NCBI RefSeq assembly: GCF_029210385.1
Contig: NZ_JARGDQ010000006.1
Coordinates: 1 to 64,000, forward strand
DNA: 64,000 bases
Direction of reading: 5' to 3'
Source of the DNA: Desulfurivibrio dismutans
GTDB lineage: Bacteria > Desulfobacterota > Desulfobulbia > Desulfobulbales > Desulfurivibrionaceae
A model generated the notes under the pieces. It was not told the origin of the DNA. It was given only the letters and a program-made list of their open reading frames with translations, and did no database searches. Shown here one piece after another: positions 43,035 through 51,984 of the stretch (its first letter is position 1; each line of letters starts with the position of its first letter). A program made the position numbers and the translations under genes.

Positions 43035-44318
43035 TTAATCGTCGAAATCTCCGGCTGGGCCCTTATCGCTGTCCAGGGTGGCGGCTTTGGCGGCGATTTT
43101 GTCGCCGGTCCACTGAGCTGGGTCTTCCAAACGTTCGGCCTTGGGGCCCAAGTCGTAGCTGCCCTGCTGGATAATCTCCGCCAGGGCGGCTTCGGCGGTA
43201 TCTTCGGCGCTGAAGACATCGGTGAGCAGCTTGTAGACGAAGTCCTCCACTGCCTTGCACATTCTTTGCCGCACCGCCGCCGGCTGGCCCGTCAGGCGGT
43301 TGGCAAAGGGCAGGTTGAGGTTCTTGTAATTGCCTCCCTTCCAGCCTTGAGCCTCGGCATAGGCTACCATTTCCTCCCACAGGGATTCCGTGACACCTTC
43401 ATTCTTGAGTTTAACGAAACGGCCGTCGGCATCCAGCCTGGCGTTGCCGTAATCGTTGACCTCGACCCCCCAGGAGACCATCTGCAGGGCGGTGGCGACG
43501 TTGGCCTTGGTGGTGCGGGTCTGTTCGGCAATGGCCCGCAGCCGCTCCGAGGAGTTACCCGAGGTGCCGTGCTGGGCGCCAGAAATCCGGTATGGAGAGA
43601 GCTGGTCATGGATTTTGCGGGTCAATTCCACGTCGATGCCGGTGTCGCAGGCCTCGATACCGTGAGTGGTGCCGTTGTTCAAGGCGATCCAGTCCGGAAA
43701 GATATTGTGGGCGTTGAGCCCCTGGATCAGAAACAGGGCCTCGTCGGCGGTGGACAGACCACTGGTGCCCTTGATTTCCCCCACCTCGGTTTCATAACCG
43801 GCCCAGGCGGGCACCAGCTGGCTTAAGGCCAGACTGGTCAGCAGGTTCTTGTCGTCGGGCAGGTGGGAGGCGTCGATGGCGATGGAGGTGATGCCGTGTT
43901 CGAACAGGGTGGGGATCTCCACCTTGGCGAAATCGATATCGCTCTCCTTCTTCAGCCCGTAATGGTCGGCGTGAATGGCCACCGGAATGGTGATCCCCAT
44001 TTCGTTCATGAATGCATCCACCAAGGTGGCCATGTTCCAGTAGTTGACCGGACAGTATGCCTTGGCGCCGCCCTCGGAGCGGGCGATTTCGATGATCACG
44101 GCGGCCTTGGCCCGTTGGGCGGCGGCCAGGGTGCCGCGGATAACAAAAGGATTGCGGGCGTTGGCGGCGATGGTCATGCAGCGCCCTTTGGCCAGCAGGG
44201 CCCGGTCGATCACCTTGCCGCTGACGATCAGGGCTTTGGAGTTGGGAAACAGGGCGGTGATGTTGGGCGGGCGTCCCACCGCCAGTGCACGTTCGAAATC
44301 AGCCTGGTTAATGGCCAT
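43035..44318 (-). CDS. Class II fructose-bisphosphate aldolase
   Basis: 427 residues. The zinc-binding motif AIHADHYG and the second-ligand region NNGTTHG are visible, as is the GTSG loop (AQHGTSGNSSE) that binds phosphate. It is a longer type of class II aldolase than the E. coli enzyme (359), with an extended C-terminus (about 60 extra residues). It cleaves or forms fructose-1,6-bisphosphate in glycolysis and gluconeogenesis; a related ketose bisphosphate substrate is possible. AGGAGG lies 7-8 bases before the ATG. Confidence 0.88.
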   Translation of the reverse strand: MAINQADFERALAVGRPPNITALFPNSKALIVSGKVIDRALLAKGRCMTIAANARNPFVIRGTLAAAQRAKAAVIIEIARSEGGAKAYCPVNYWNMATLVDAFMNEMGITIPVAIHADHYGLKKESDIDFAKVEIPTLFEHGITSIAIDASHLPDDKNLLTSLALSQLVPAWAGYETEVGEIKGTSGLSTADEALFLIQGLNAHNIFPDWIALNNGTTHGIEACDTGIDVELTRKIHDQLSPYRISGAQHGTSGNSSERLRAIAEQTRTTKANVATALQMVSWGVEVNDYGNARLDADGRFVKLKNEGVTESLWEEMVAYAEAQGWKGGNYKNLNLPFANRLTGQPAAVRQRMCKAVEDFVYKLLTDVFSAEDTAEAALAEIIQQGSYDLGPKAERLEDPAQWTGDKIAAKAATLDSDKGPAGDFDD

Positions 44319-44512
44319 GGCAAAACCTCCTGTCTGGCAATCGCTGGAATTTTATTTAAGGCTTTATATAAACTGAAGAGTACTGCGACTGTAGCTATTC
44401 GCAAGAATAGCCAAGCGGGCTCAAGGGTGCAACCATTGAATGGTCCGACGGTGCCGTGGAGGCAAAACTTATCACTGCCCGAAGCTTTAACCGCCGTGGC
44501 CAGGGCGCAAAA
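44319..44512. other. Leader of the aldolase gene
   Basis: Holds the aldolase ribosome site (AGGAGG complement at 44327-44333), a TATATAAA-like stretch around 44364-44372 (minus strand) that may be a -10 region, and a perfect 7-bp hairpin GCTATTC-GCAA-GAATAGC at 44394-44411. No gene is seen. Confidence 0.35.
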
Positions 44513-44545
44513 AAAGCCCCGTACCAAATTAAGGCACGGGGCTTT
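44513..44545 (-). terminator. Intrinsic terminator of the cold-shock gene
   Basis: On the minus strand, AAAGCCCCGT and ACGGGGCTTT (arms at 44536-44545 and 44513-44522) form a perfect 10-bp stem followed by seven Ts (complement of the A-run 44509-44515). It lies 23 bases past the csp stop codon. Confidence 0.85.
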
Positions 44546-44567
44546 GTGGGTTCAGAGCGAAAAAATC

Positions 44568-44768
44568 TTAGAGCTGGCGAACGTTGCTTGCCGCCGGACC
44601 CTTGGGACCATCAACGATTTCGAATTCGACCCGAGCTCCTTCCTGCAGGGATTTGAAACCCTGCCCCATAATGGCGGTGTGATGTACGAATACGTCACTG
44701 CCGCTGTCCTGGGCGATAAAGCCGAAACCTTTTGCATCGTTGAACCACTTTACTGTACCTTCTGCCAT
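44568..44768 (-). CDS. Cold-shock protein (CspA family)
   Basis: 66 residues. RNA-binding motifs KGFGFIAQ and VFVHHTAI fit the five-stranded OB fold; the start [18 protein letters not shown] is classical. It is an RNA chaperone that may be induced by cold or growth changes. The long, structured upstream region (44769-44920) would suit post-transcriptional control. Confidence 0.95.
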   Translation of the reverse strand: MAEGTVKWFNDAKGFGFIAQDSGSDVFVHHTAIMGQGFKSLQEGARVEFEIVDGPKGPAASNVRQL

Positions 44769-45072
44769 GATCTGCTACTCCTCATACTGGACGCGGTCAT
44801 AATGACCACTTGATAAGTTCACCGAAAGTCAGCGGTTATTCCCCGATGATTCCCGGCTTGCCGCCTGCCTGCGCAAACAAAAAAACCGCACGGATAATCT
44901 TTGCCTGTGCGGTTTCCTTCTTTCTTCGTAATAATCTTGTTCCACAAATTAATCACAAAAGATACTGCGCAACGACGGCGTCTAAATAAAACGTAACATA
45001 CCTATTACCATAGGGGTTGAACGGAAAGCAAGATAAAAAACGTATCCGGGAGCTGAAGGGCTATATTTTCCC
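44769..45072. other. Divergent intergenic region between csp and ppaC
   Basis: Includes the csp leader on the minus strand, a terminator-like hairpin (44883-44915), a possible minus-strand promoter near 44925-44960 and, at its right edge, the ppaC promoter. No coding sequence is evident. Confidence 0.4.
44883..44915 (-). terminator. Terminator-like hairpin upstream of csp
   Basis: AAACCGCAC (44883-44891) and GTGCGGTTT (44907-44915) pair perfectly; on the minus strand a T-rich stretch (TTTTTGTTTG) follows. No minus-strand gene ends here, so it may attenuate the csp leader or end a small RNA. Confidence 0.4.
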
Positions 45073-45101
45073 TTGACGTCAGCCTGTCGCCCCACTATCT
45101 T
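45073..45101 (+). promoter_or_regulatory. Promoter of ppaC
   Basis: -35 TTGACG (45073-45078), 17-base spacer, -10 TATCTT (45096-45101); the leader is about 80 bases. Confidence 0.6.
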
Positions 45102-45188
45102 TCCACAATTCTAAATGCTTGGTCGTCTTTGTTAACCATATCTTAACCATCAGCATTTTACTCGTAACTTTTGCAAGGAGGAACCCGT

Positions 45189-46112
45189 ATGTCAGTCTAT
45201 GTTGTAGGTCATTCAAGCCCCGACACCGATTCCGTGGCAGCCGCCATCGCGTTTGCCCATTACCTGAAAGCCACCGGCACCGACGCTGTGCCCGTGGCCC
45301 AGTCCGCCGACCTCAGCCCCGAGACCACCCTGGTGCTGGAGCGCTTCGGTCTGCCCAAGCCTGAGGTGTTAACCGACGCCGCCGACAAGGATATGGCCCT
45401 GGTGGACTTCAGCGACATCGGCCAGGCCCCGGATAACATCCAGAAAGCCAACGTGGTGGCCATTGTCGACCATCACAAAATCGGCGACATCACCACCGGC
45501 GGTCCCATCTTCTTCTACGCCAAGCCGGTGGGCTGCACTTGCACCGTACTCCACGAGATGTACAAGAACAATAACGTGGACCTGCCCAAGGAAATCGCCG
45601 GTGGCATGCTCAGCGCCATCCTGAGCGACACCGTCAACTTCAAGTCCCCCACCTGCACCGACGAAGACAAGGCCGCCGTCAAGGATCTGGCTGCCAAGGC
45701 CGGGGTTACCGATACCGATTCCCTGTTCATGGATATGCTCAAGGCCAAGTCGGCGGTGGACGGAGTGCCCATCAAAGACCTGATCTTCCGCGACTACAAA
45801 GATTTCGACATGGGCGGCAAGAAGGTCGGCATCTGCCAGCTGGAGCTGGCCACCCTGGACCAGGTAGCCGCCATCCGCGACGACCTGATCAAGGGGTTGC
45901 AGGAAGTTAAGGCCGAAGGCCGCCACACGGTGATTATGATGCTCACCGACGTGGTCAAGGAAGGTTCCGACCTGCTGGTCTTCTCCGATGAGCCGGCGGT
46001 TATCGAAACCGCCTTCGGCGGCAAGCTGAGCAACGACACCATGTGGATCGATGGCATGATGAGTCGCAAGAAGCAAACCGTACCGCCCCTGCAGAAGGCC
46101 TTCGGCGCCTAA
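45189..46112 (+). CDS. ppaC: Manganese-dependent inorganic pyrophosphatase (DHH family)
   Basis: 307 residues. DHH-family motifs GHSSPDTDSVAAAIAFAHY and VDHHKIGD, plus the C-terminal DHHA2 domain with the catalytic SRKKQ segment. It hydrolyses pyrophosphate to phosphate, pulling biosynthesis forward. The ATG at 45189 is used because AAGGAGGA lies 6-8 bases upstream and MSVYVVGHSSPDTDS is the family start; the earlier in-frame GTG/ATG-like codons overlap the ribosome site. Transcribed alone from the promoter at 45073. Confidence 0.95.
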   Translation: MSVYVVGHSSPDTDSVAAAIAFAHYLKATGTDAVPVAQSADLSPETTLVLERFGLPKPEVLTDAADKDMALVDFSDIGQAPDNIQKANVVAIVDHHKIGDITTGGPIFFYAKPVGCTCTVLHEMYKNNNVDLPKEIAGGMLSAILSDTVNFKSPTCTDEDKAAVKDLAAKAGVTDTDSLFMDMLKAKSAVDGVPIKDLIFRDYKDFDMGGKKVGICQLELATLDQVAAIRDDLIKGLQEVKAEGRHTVIMMLTDVVKEGSDLLVFSDEPAVIETAFGGKLSNDTMWIDGMMSRKKQTVPPLQKAFGA

Positions 46113-46114
46113 GT

Positions 46115-46222
46115 GTAATCGTCCAGCAGCTCCGCATCTTTGGGCGATCAGCCAAGCTTGCGTACCTGGGGTACGCGGCGCTTGGCAGCTTGCCCGAATC
46201 TGCGGCACTGCTGAACGATTAC
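46115..46222. repeat. Imperfect long palindrome after ppaC
   Basis: Outer arms GTAATCGT (46115-46122) and ACGATTAC (46215-46222) enclose further pairing (CAGCAG with CTGCTG; GCCAAGC with GCTTGGC) and a core CGTAC-CTGGG-GTACG. It is similar in layout to the element at 46340-46450. Confidence 0.6.
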
Positions 46223-46244
46223 GCCTCTTGCAGCGTACTTAAAG

Positions 46245-46283
46245 AAAGCGAGGACCGGGTGATTTTCACCTGGTCCTCGCTTT
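46245..46283 (+). terminator. Intrinsic terminator of ppaC
   Basis: AAAGCGAGGACC (46245-46256) and GGTCCTCGCTTT (46272-46283) form a perfect 12-bp stem with additional GGGTGA/TCACCT pairing in the loop, followed by CTTTTTG. Confidence 0.75.
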
Positions 46284-46339
46284 CTTTTTGACAGCCCAAT
46301 GACAGAGTTGAAATCCTTAAACGATCACGAGGTCAAAGG

Positions 46340-46450
46340 GGTAAGCGGTCAAGGGGTGCCACAGGTTGCGGCAAGCGAGACGGCGATGCGTACACCAGTA
46401 CGTGAGCCGGCTCGATCGCCGCAAGATGCGGCACCCCTTGACCGCTTACC
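46340..46450. repeat. Long palindrome with perfect 21-bp arms beside the selenoprotein gene
   Basis: Arms at 46340-46360 and 46430-46450 are perfectly complementary over 21 bases; inside, TTGCGGC pairs with GCCGCAA and the core is CGTAC-ACCA-GTACG. The right arm ends 3 bases before the selenoprotein stop codon, so it may serve as the 3' end of that operon. The shared CGTAC...GTACG core with 46115-46222 suggests one family of elements. Confidence 0.6.
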
Positions 46451-46453
46451 TGC

Positions 46454-48166
46454 CTAGGGTGTTGGTCGGCACAGTTCCTCCAGGTAGTTCATGGCTTCCA
46501 GGTAATTAAAGTCCGGGCTTTGGTCGACGGTATGACAGCGTCGGCAGGTTTCTGCCGGTGGGCGTCGGGTGAGGGCAGTGGCGGCGCCCGCCTGATCGCG
46601 GCCGGCCACATGCTGGCGGCCGGGGCCGTGGCAGACCTCGCATCCCACCCCCCGCAAGGGGGCCGGCAGCGACAGGGCCAGTGACTCGTCGTCCTCGTAG
46701 GTGCCGGTAACATGGCACGAAATACAGGCCGGATCATACTGGCGCTGCCGCTGTTCCAGGGTTTCGTAAGCCTGGGCGTGGCGGCTCTGTTGCCAGTTGG
46801 CGGTTTGCGGCTGGTGGCACTGGGCACAAGCCGTCCAGCCCAGGTATGGGGAGGTCTCCCGCTCTTCCTGGTTTTGCCGGCGGACAGCGGCCTGTCCACG
46901 GCCGATTTCGTTGATCTCCTGATTGATTGTTGCAACCATCTGCAGCATTTCCGCATCTTCGGGGAAGTTGTGGTCCAGGTTGAAAAAGAGGTTGTTAAAA
47001 CTGCCGGCCTGGCGCCGCCCGGCCACCTGTTCCAGTTCCGCCACGGCCTTTTGCAGGGCCTCGATTTCCTGTTGCAACTCATCCTGGTAGGCGGCCATGC
47101 GCTGCCGGTAGATCTTTTGGCTTTCCGTTTCCGCCGCCGGTGGCTCTGAACCCCCTGGCGACCGTTCCTCTTCCACCCACTGCAAGGAACGTTGCAGGCT
47201 GCGCCACTGCCAGTTCAGGCGATCCAGTTCCTGGCGTTTTTCCTCCAGTTGGGCCAGTTCCTGGTCGAACCAGATTCGGTCCCGGGTCCAGGTAATTTCC
47301 ATCAGCCCCACCCGTTTGCCCTGGCGGCCGACGGCGGTGATGACGGTGTTGTTATGGCGCCGGGGGTGCAGGTTGGCCTCGGTGTTGCGACCCGCCACAA
47401 TGATCAGGTGAACTTCGGGAAATTCAGCGGCGATGGCTTCATTGTCCGCCGCTTCCAGGCCGGAGAGCAACACCAGTAAATCGCTTTCGGGGCTGAAACG
47501 CGCCACCAGTTCCGGTAGTACCTGCCGCCAGGGCAACAGGGCCAGGCCGCTGGTGCCGGTGGGTGCCGATGGGCCGACTTCATCCTCCATCATGGCGGGC
47601 GGTAACGAGCCGGTGAGGGCGATAACCCCGATCTTGCTGTCGCCTTTGTCCAGGATTATTCCCGACGGAAACGGGGCCTCGTCGAGCTCCTGGTGGATCA
47701 AATCGGCACTGAGCCAGACCGGTGGTTGCCGGTCGGCGGTGATTTCCAGTAAGAAATCCAGGCCAGCGGCCAGGTCAAGGGCGTTGATCCCCACCGCGTC
47801 AAACTCCATGGCGTGATAGGCGGCGACAAGCCCACGGGCGACAGCCTGGTCTTGCAATTTCAGACCCGGGTTCAGCCGTTGTCGTTTAAAGAGCAGGCCG
47901 CCGGCGTCCAGGGCCAGCAGGGCCGGGTCCTGCTGGCGGGCCAGGTTCAGTTGCGCCGCTTTTCTGGGCAGACCGCCCAGTTGGTCGGAGACTCAGCCGC
48001 AGGGCTCAATCTCACCCCGCACGTCATTAGCGTAGAAGAGCAGCAACTCCGTTGGTGACTGGCCGGGGTTCTGCCGGTCGGCCGTGACCATGACCACGGC
48101 CGGGCCGGCGATCAGGGCCGCCACCGTGAGCATGCTTATTAACCATATCTTGCGGTAACCAATCAT
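46454..48166 (-). CDS. Multiheme UshA-like selenoprotein (metallophosphoesterase plus cytochrome, Sec at codon 58)
   Basis: 570 residues if UGA at 47995-47993 is read as selenocysteine. The context EPCG-U-VSDQLGGLPRKA matches the EPCGC...LGGL motif of UshA-like proteins in which Cys or Sec is known. A signal/TM segment (residues 5-27), a calcineurin-like phosphoesterase region (about 38-260), a coiled segment (about 290-370) and a C-terminal cytochrome region with four heme motifs (CAQCH, CISCH, CEVCH, CRRCH) follow. The ATG overlaps the rarA stop (ATGA). A SECIS-like hairpin starts 12 bases after the UGA. A stop-based gene call would start at 47857 and lose about 103 residues. The partner selenocysteine genes are not in the window. 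Confidence 0.85.
47964..47980 (-). promoter_or_regulatory. Bacterial SECIS element
   Basis: Immediately downstream of the UGA the minus strand reads CTGGGC-GGTCT-GCCCAG (47980-47964): a 6-bp stem with a GGUCU loop, 12 bases past the UGA. The E. coli fdhF SECIS likewise has a GGUCU loop at about this distance. This is the signal SelB recognises. Confidence 0.8.
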
Positions 48167-49608
48167 TTTTTATCTCCCGCCGAGGTTGGATTGCTTTTTC
48201 GTTGGGCCAGAATTTTACGCCATTTTTCCAGCCGTTCCTTAACCAGGGCCTCGTGCCCGCGGTTGGTGGGATGGTAAAACCTGGTGCCGACCAGTTGTTC
48301 CGGCAGGTGTTGCTGGTCCACCAGCCCCAACCGGTCGTCGTGGGCGTACTGGTAACCTTTGCCGTAGCTCAGATCCCGCATCAGTTTGGTGGGGGCGTTG
48401 CGCAGGGGCAGCGGCACCGGCAGGCTGCCGGTTTTTTTAATGGTGGCCATCACCTGATTGTAGGCGGCATAAACGGCATTGCTTTTGGGGGCGGTGGCCA
48501 AATAAACCACCGCCTGGGCCAGGGCCAGTTCACCTTCCGGGCTACCCAACAGATGGTAACTCTCCCGGGCCTGAATGGTCAGTCCCAGGGCCTGGGGGTC
48601 GGCATTGCCGATGTCTTCCGAGGCAAAACGGATCAGGCGACGGGCGATGTACAGCGGCTCCTCGCCGGCGGCCAGCATCCGGCCCAGCCAGTACAGAGCG
48701 CCGTCGGGGTCACTGTCCCGCAGACTTTTGTGCAGAGCCGAAATCAGGTTGTAATGCTCTTCGCCGTCGGCGTCGTAGCGCAGACTGTGGCGCTGGATGG
48801 CCTCTTCCACAGTGTCCAGCTCAATTTGTAAGCGGTCACGGGGCACCGCATCTTGCGGCACCTCGTGATCGCTCACGGGGGAATCCATGTTGTCTGGAGC
48901 TGCCCGGTCCAGGGCCAGGGCGGCGGCGATTTCCAGGCTGTTGAGCAGGCTGCGGGCGTCGCCGTCGGCGATGTTGACCAGGTGAGTGGCGGCTTCATCA
49001 CTGATGGTGAGCTTCAATTCCCCCAATCCTCGCTCTTCATCGGCCAGGGCCCGATCCAGGATGCTGCGCAAATCGTCCGGTTCCAGGGGATTGAGGACAA
49101 TCACCCGGCAACGGGAGAGCAGCGGGGCAATGACATGAAAAGAAGGGTTTTCGGTGGTGGCCCCGATCAGGGTGATCAGGCCGGCCTCGACGTGGGGTAG
49201 AAAGGCATCCTGCTGGCCCTTATTGAAACGGTGAATCTCATCGACAAAGAGCACGCTGCCCCGACCGCTCTCCTCCCGCAGTTTGCGGCTGCGCTCGACA
49301 ATTTCCCGGATCTCCTTGACCCCGGAGAGCACCGCCGAGAAGAAGACAAAATCCGCTCCGCTGCCACCGGCCAGAATGCGGGCCAGGGTGGTCTTGCCGC
49401 TGCCCGGCGGCCCCCAAAGCAACATCGAAGGCAGGTAACCGTGGCGGTTCAGGCCGGAGAGCAGCTTGTCGTCGGCCAGCAGGTGGCGTTGACCGACAAA
49501 GTCCTCCAGGCGCGCGGGGCGCATCCGTTCGGCCAGGGGGGTGACCGAGGCGCCCCGGCCGCTGCCGTCAAAACCGGTTTTTTCAGATGATGGTTGACGT
49601 TTGCTCAT
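48163..49608 (-). CDS. rarA: Replication-associated recombination protein A (RarA/MgsA)
   Basis: 481 residues. Clamp-loader-like AAA+ ATPase: [15 protein letters not shown], Walker [12 protein letters not shown], Walker [11 protein letters not shown], then the RarA C-terminal tetramerisation domain with [30 protein letters not shown] and the [12 protein letters not shown] tail. It acts at stalled replication forks. The ATG overlaps the stop of the pseudokinase gene by one base (TGATG), and its own stop overlaps the selenoprotein start. Length is slightly above the usual 430-450. Confidence 0.93.
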   Translation of the reverse strand: MSKRQPSSEKTGFDGSGRGASVTPLAERMRPARLEDFVGQRHLLADDKLLSGLNRHGYLPSMLLWGPPGSGKTTLARILAGGSGADFVFFSAVLSGVKEIREIVERSRKLREESGRGSVLFVDEIHRFNKGQQDAFLPHVEAGLITLIGATTENPSFHVIAPLLSRCRVIVLNPLEPDDLRSILDRALADEERGLGELKLTISDEAATHLVNIADGDARSLLNSLEIAAALALDRAAPDNMDSPVSDHEVPQDAVPRDRLQIELDTVEEAIQRHSLRYDADGEEHYNLISALHKSLRDSDPDGALYWLGRMLAAGEEPLYIARRLIRFASEDIGNADPQALGLTIQARESYHLLGSPEGELALAQAVVYLATAPKSNAVYAAYNQVMATIKKTGSLPVPLPLRNAPTKLMRDLSYGKGYQYAHDDRLGLVDQQHLPEQLVGTRFYHPTNRGHEALVKERLEKWRKILAQRKSNPTSAGDKK

Positions 49609-51974
49609 CAGATAAGGTCGAAATCCAGTTGATAAATCAGTTGCCAGACGTTGATGCTGCCGTCGGCCCGGCCGGCCAGCAGCGTGTGCGGCCGGGGGCC
49701 GGTGGCCAGGCTGCAGATGCCGCCGCCTCGGCCATCGAGGCTGAAAAGTTTTTCGCCGCGGTCCAGGTTGATAATATTGATCAGGTCGTCATCGCCGGCA
49801 GAGGCCAGGCAGCGGCCGTCGGCCAACCCCAGCACCGATCGGATGCGTTCATGGTGAGGCTTGATGCTGTAACGTGGTTCTTCGCCGTGGCGGGGCCAGA
49901 TCTTTAGCCGGCGGTCGCCTCCAATGGAAACGAAATGCTGGCCGTCGGCCGTGGCGCTCAACTCATACACGGCGCCGGCATGCGCCGACACGGTGGCGGT
50001 ACAGTCCCGCAGGCGGCTTTTCCATTGGCGCAGCAGACCGTCTTCGCTGCCTGAAATCAGCTCCAACTCCTGATCCGGGTAGCAAAGGGCGGTAATAGCG
50101 CCGCTTTCCGCCAACGAAACCCCATCCTCCCGGCCGGTGGCCAGCCGGCGGACAATGATGCTGCCGTCGGCCCCGCCGGAGGCCAACAGTTTGCCGTCGC
50201 GGCTGAAAGTCAGGGCCGTGACTGGCGCCCGGTGGCTTTGTTCCTGACCCAAAAATTTGCCGCTGCGCGGCGAGACCAGTTGCACACTTCCCTCCCTGGT
50301 GCCGACGGCCAGGTGTTTACCGCCGGGGGACACCACCAGGGTGGTAATGGGCTGTTCATCATTCTCCACCATTTCCGGCTGGCTGCCGCTGCCCAAGTGG
50401 AAAATAAGCAACCGGCCGTCCCGTCCCACCGAGGCAATACGCCGACTGTTAGGGATACAGGCCAGGGCCATTACCGGCTCGCGATGACCGGTAAGGGTAA
50501 GAAAACGCTGGCCGTGGAGGGGCAGCAGCTTTTCCCGAACCAGCAGCAGTTCCTCGTAAATACGATTGAAAAAACGATCTTTGCGGAAACCTTCCGGCTG
50601 CCAGGCTTTGATCAGGGTCTCAAAACAGGCCTGGTAGCGGCGGTTGACCAGATGATCGTGAATCTTTTCTTCCACCTGCCGCCGCTGGGCGCCCCGGCGA
50701 TAAATGGCCAGGTGGGTGGGCGGAGGAACCAGGCGAAATTCCGGCCCGGTCTCGTGGTCTTCGGCAAAGTCGCTTTTAAGACCGGTGATGTTCAGCTTGG
50801 CGGCTTTTTCCAGTTCCTGCAGCAGGTCGTCCTGGCCCGGCGGCCGGCCGTACTGGCGGTTGGCCTCGATACGACGGAGAATCCGGGTCGGGTTTGTACC
50901 TTCCAGACGCCAGCGCAGCAGCAGTTCGTTGTGAACCCCCTCGGGGAGGGTGTCGTGAAACTCCAGGCAGCGGACCAGCTTGCCGGTCGCCTCCCGGTGG
51001 CGGCCTTCTTCCAGTAAAAAAACCGCCTGGTTGTTGAGTACCTCCGCTCGCTGATCCTGCATCGGTGGTTCATAATAGGGGCAGGACATTTTATAAAGCT
51101 CCCGGTAGGCCCGGTTCAGGTCATGCCGCAGGCCGGCAAAGGCGGTATAACCCTGGCTGGCCCCGGCCGCCTGACAGCGGTGTAAAGCTTTCTGCAGGCC
51201 AAGAGGCAGTTTGGAAACCGACCCTGGTTGGTAGGCAAGGGCATCCAACATCCGCTGCAAACATTGGCCAAAAGCGGCCAGATCGGTGGCTACAGAAGGT
51301 TGGTTTGCTCCGGTGGCCAAACCGAACCCGGTGATCTTCAGCAGCGAACCGGGAGTGATACAAATATTTTCCGGCCGCAGATCGCTGTGAATCAGCCCCA
51401 AGGCGTGGCAGTACTCCATGCCGTGGCAAAACTGAATGGCCAGAGAAAGGGCGATGCGGGGGTTGTGGCAGCGTTTGTCGACCAGCCAGGCCGCCAGGGT
51501 GTCGCCTTCCACCAGTTCGCTGATCATCACCGGCAGATTTTTAATGAAACGAAGATTGTATGAAGTGGCGATATTGGGGTGCAGCCCGGTTTTAACCCGC
51601 AGTTCGGCGCGGCTGAGGCATTTTTTTAGCCCGGCCGGGCTTTGCAGCAGTTCCTCGGGCGGGGTTTCCAGCCGCAACGGTATTTGCCGGACCAGATGAA
51701 AACAGCGCCAGGCTCGGCTGCAGGTGGCGCCGACGGGCAACGGTTCGTCAACCCGGTAATGCTCCAGCACCCTGTCGTCTTTTTGCCAGTCAGGCAGCCG
51801 GGGGGGGACGAAAGGAGCTGGTTTTGGGGCGGGGCGGGCGACCGGTGGGGTCGGCTGCGGTTTGGCGGGGGCGGTTTCCGCCACCGCCGGTCCGGGTGCC
51901 GACCGGTCCGGCGGTCCGGCCGTTTCCCGGCCGGGGATCTTATTGCCTATCTTCTGCAGCCAGCGATTGAGCAT
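49608..51974 (-). CDS. Probable pseudokinase with C-terminal WD40 propeller
   Basis: 788 residues. A Pro/Ala-rich leader (to about residue 60) precedes a protein-kinase fold (about 65-330): HSDLRPEN (196-203) keeps the catalytic Asp198, but the VAIK lysine position reads PLRLE (Arg101) and DFG reads GFG (Gly216). Loss of the ATP lysine and the magnesium Asp suggests a pseudokinase. A helical middle (about 330-500) leads to some seven WD40 repeats (about 490-788). The ATG at 51974 lies 11 bases past the M48 stop; longer in-frame sequence upstream overlaps the M48 gene. Its partner or scaffold role is unknown. Confidence 0.78.
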   Translation of the reverse strand: MLNRWLQKIGNKIPGRETAGPPDRSAPGPAVAETAPAKPQPTPPVARPAPKPAPFVPPRLPDWQKDDRVLEHYRVDEPLPVGATCSRAWRCFHLVRQIPLRLETPPEELLQSPAGLKKCLSRAELRVKTGLHPNIATSYNLRFIKNLPVMISELVEGDTLAAWLVDKRCHNPRIALSLAIQFCHGMEYCHALGLIHSDLRPENICITPGSLLKITGFGLATGANQPSVATDLAAFGQCLQRMLDALAYQPGSVSKLPLGLQKALHRCQAAGASQGYTAFAGLRHDLNRAYRELYKMSCPYYEPPMQDQRAEVLNNQAVFLLEEGRHREATGKLVRCLEFHDTLPEGVHNELLLRWRLEGTNPTRILRRIEANRQYGRPPGQDDLLQELEKAAKLNITGLKSDFAEDHETGPEFRLVPPPTHLAIYRRGAQRRQVEEKIHDHLVNRRYQACFETLIKAWQPEGFRKDRFFNRIYEELLLVREKLLPLHGQRFLTLTGHREPVMALACIPNSRRIASVGRDGRLLIFHLGSGSQPEMVENDEQPITTLVVSPGGKHLAVGTREGSVQLVSPRSGKFLGQEQSHRAPVTALTFSRDGKLLASGGADGSIIVRRLATGREDGVSLAESGAITALCYPDQELELISGSEDGLLRQWKSRLRDCTATVSAHAGAVYELSATADGQHFVSIGGDRRLKIWPRHGEEPRYSIKPHHERIRSVLGLADGRCLASAGDDDLINIINLDRGEKLFSLDGRGGGICSLATGPRPHTLLAGRADGSINVWQLIYQLDFDLI

Positions 51975-51984
51975 CCGGGGGGCC

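Noticed and set aside
47993-47995. UGA taken as a true stop splitting the heme phosphoesterase into a pseudogene
   Set aside because: Frame continues unchanged on both sides, the codon replaces Cys in a known motif, and a SECIS hairpin follows at the right distance.
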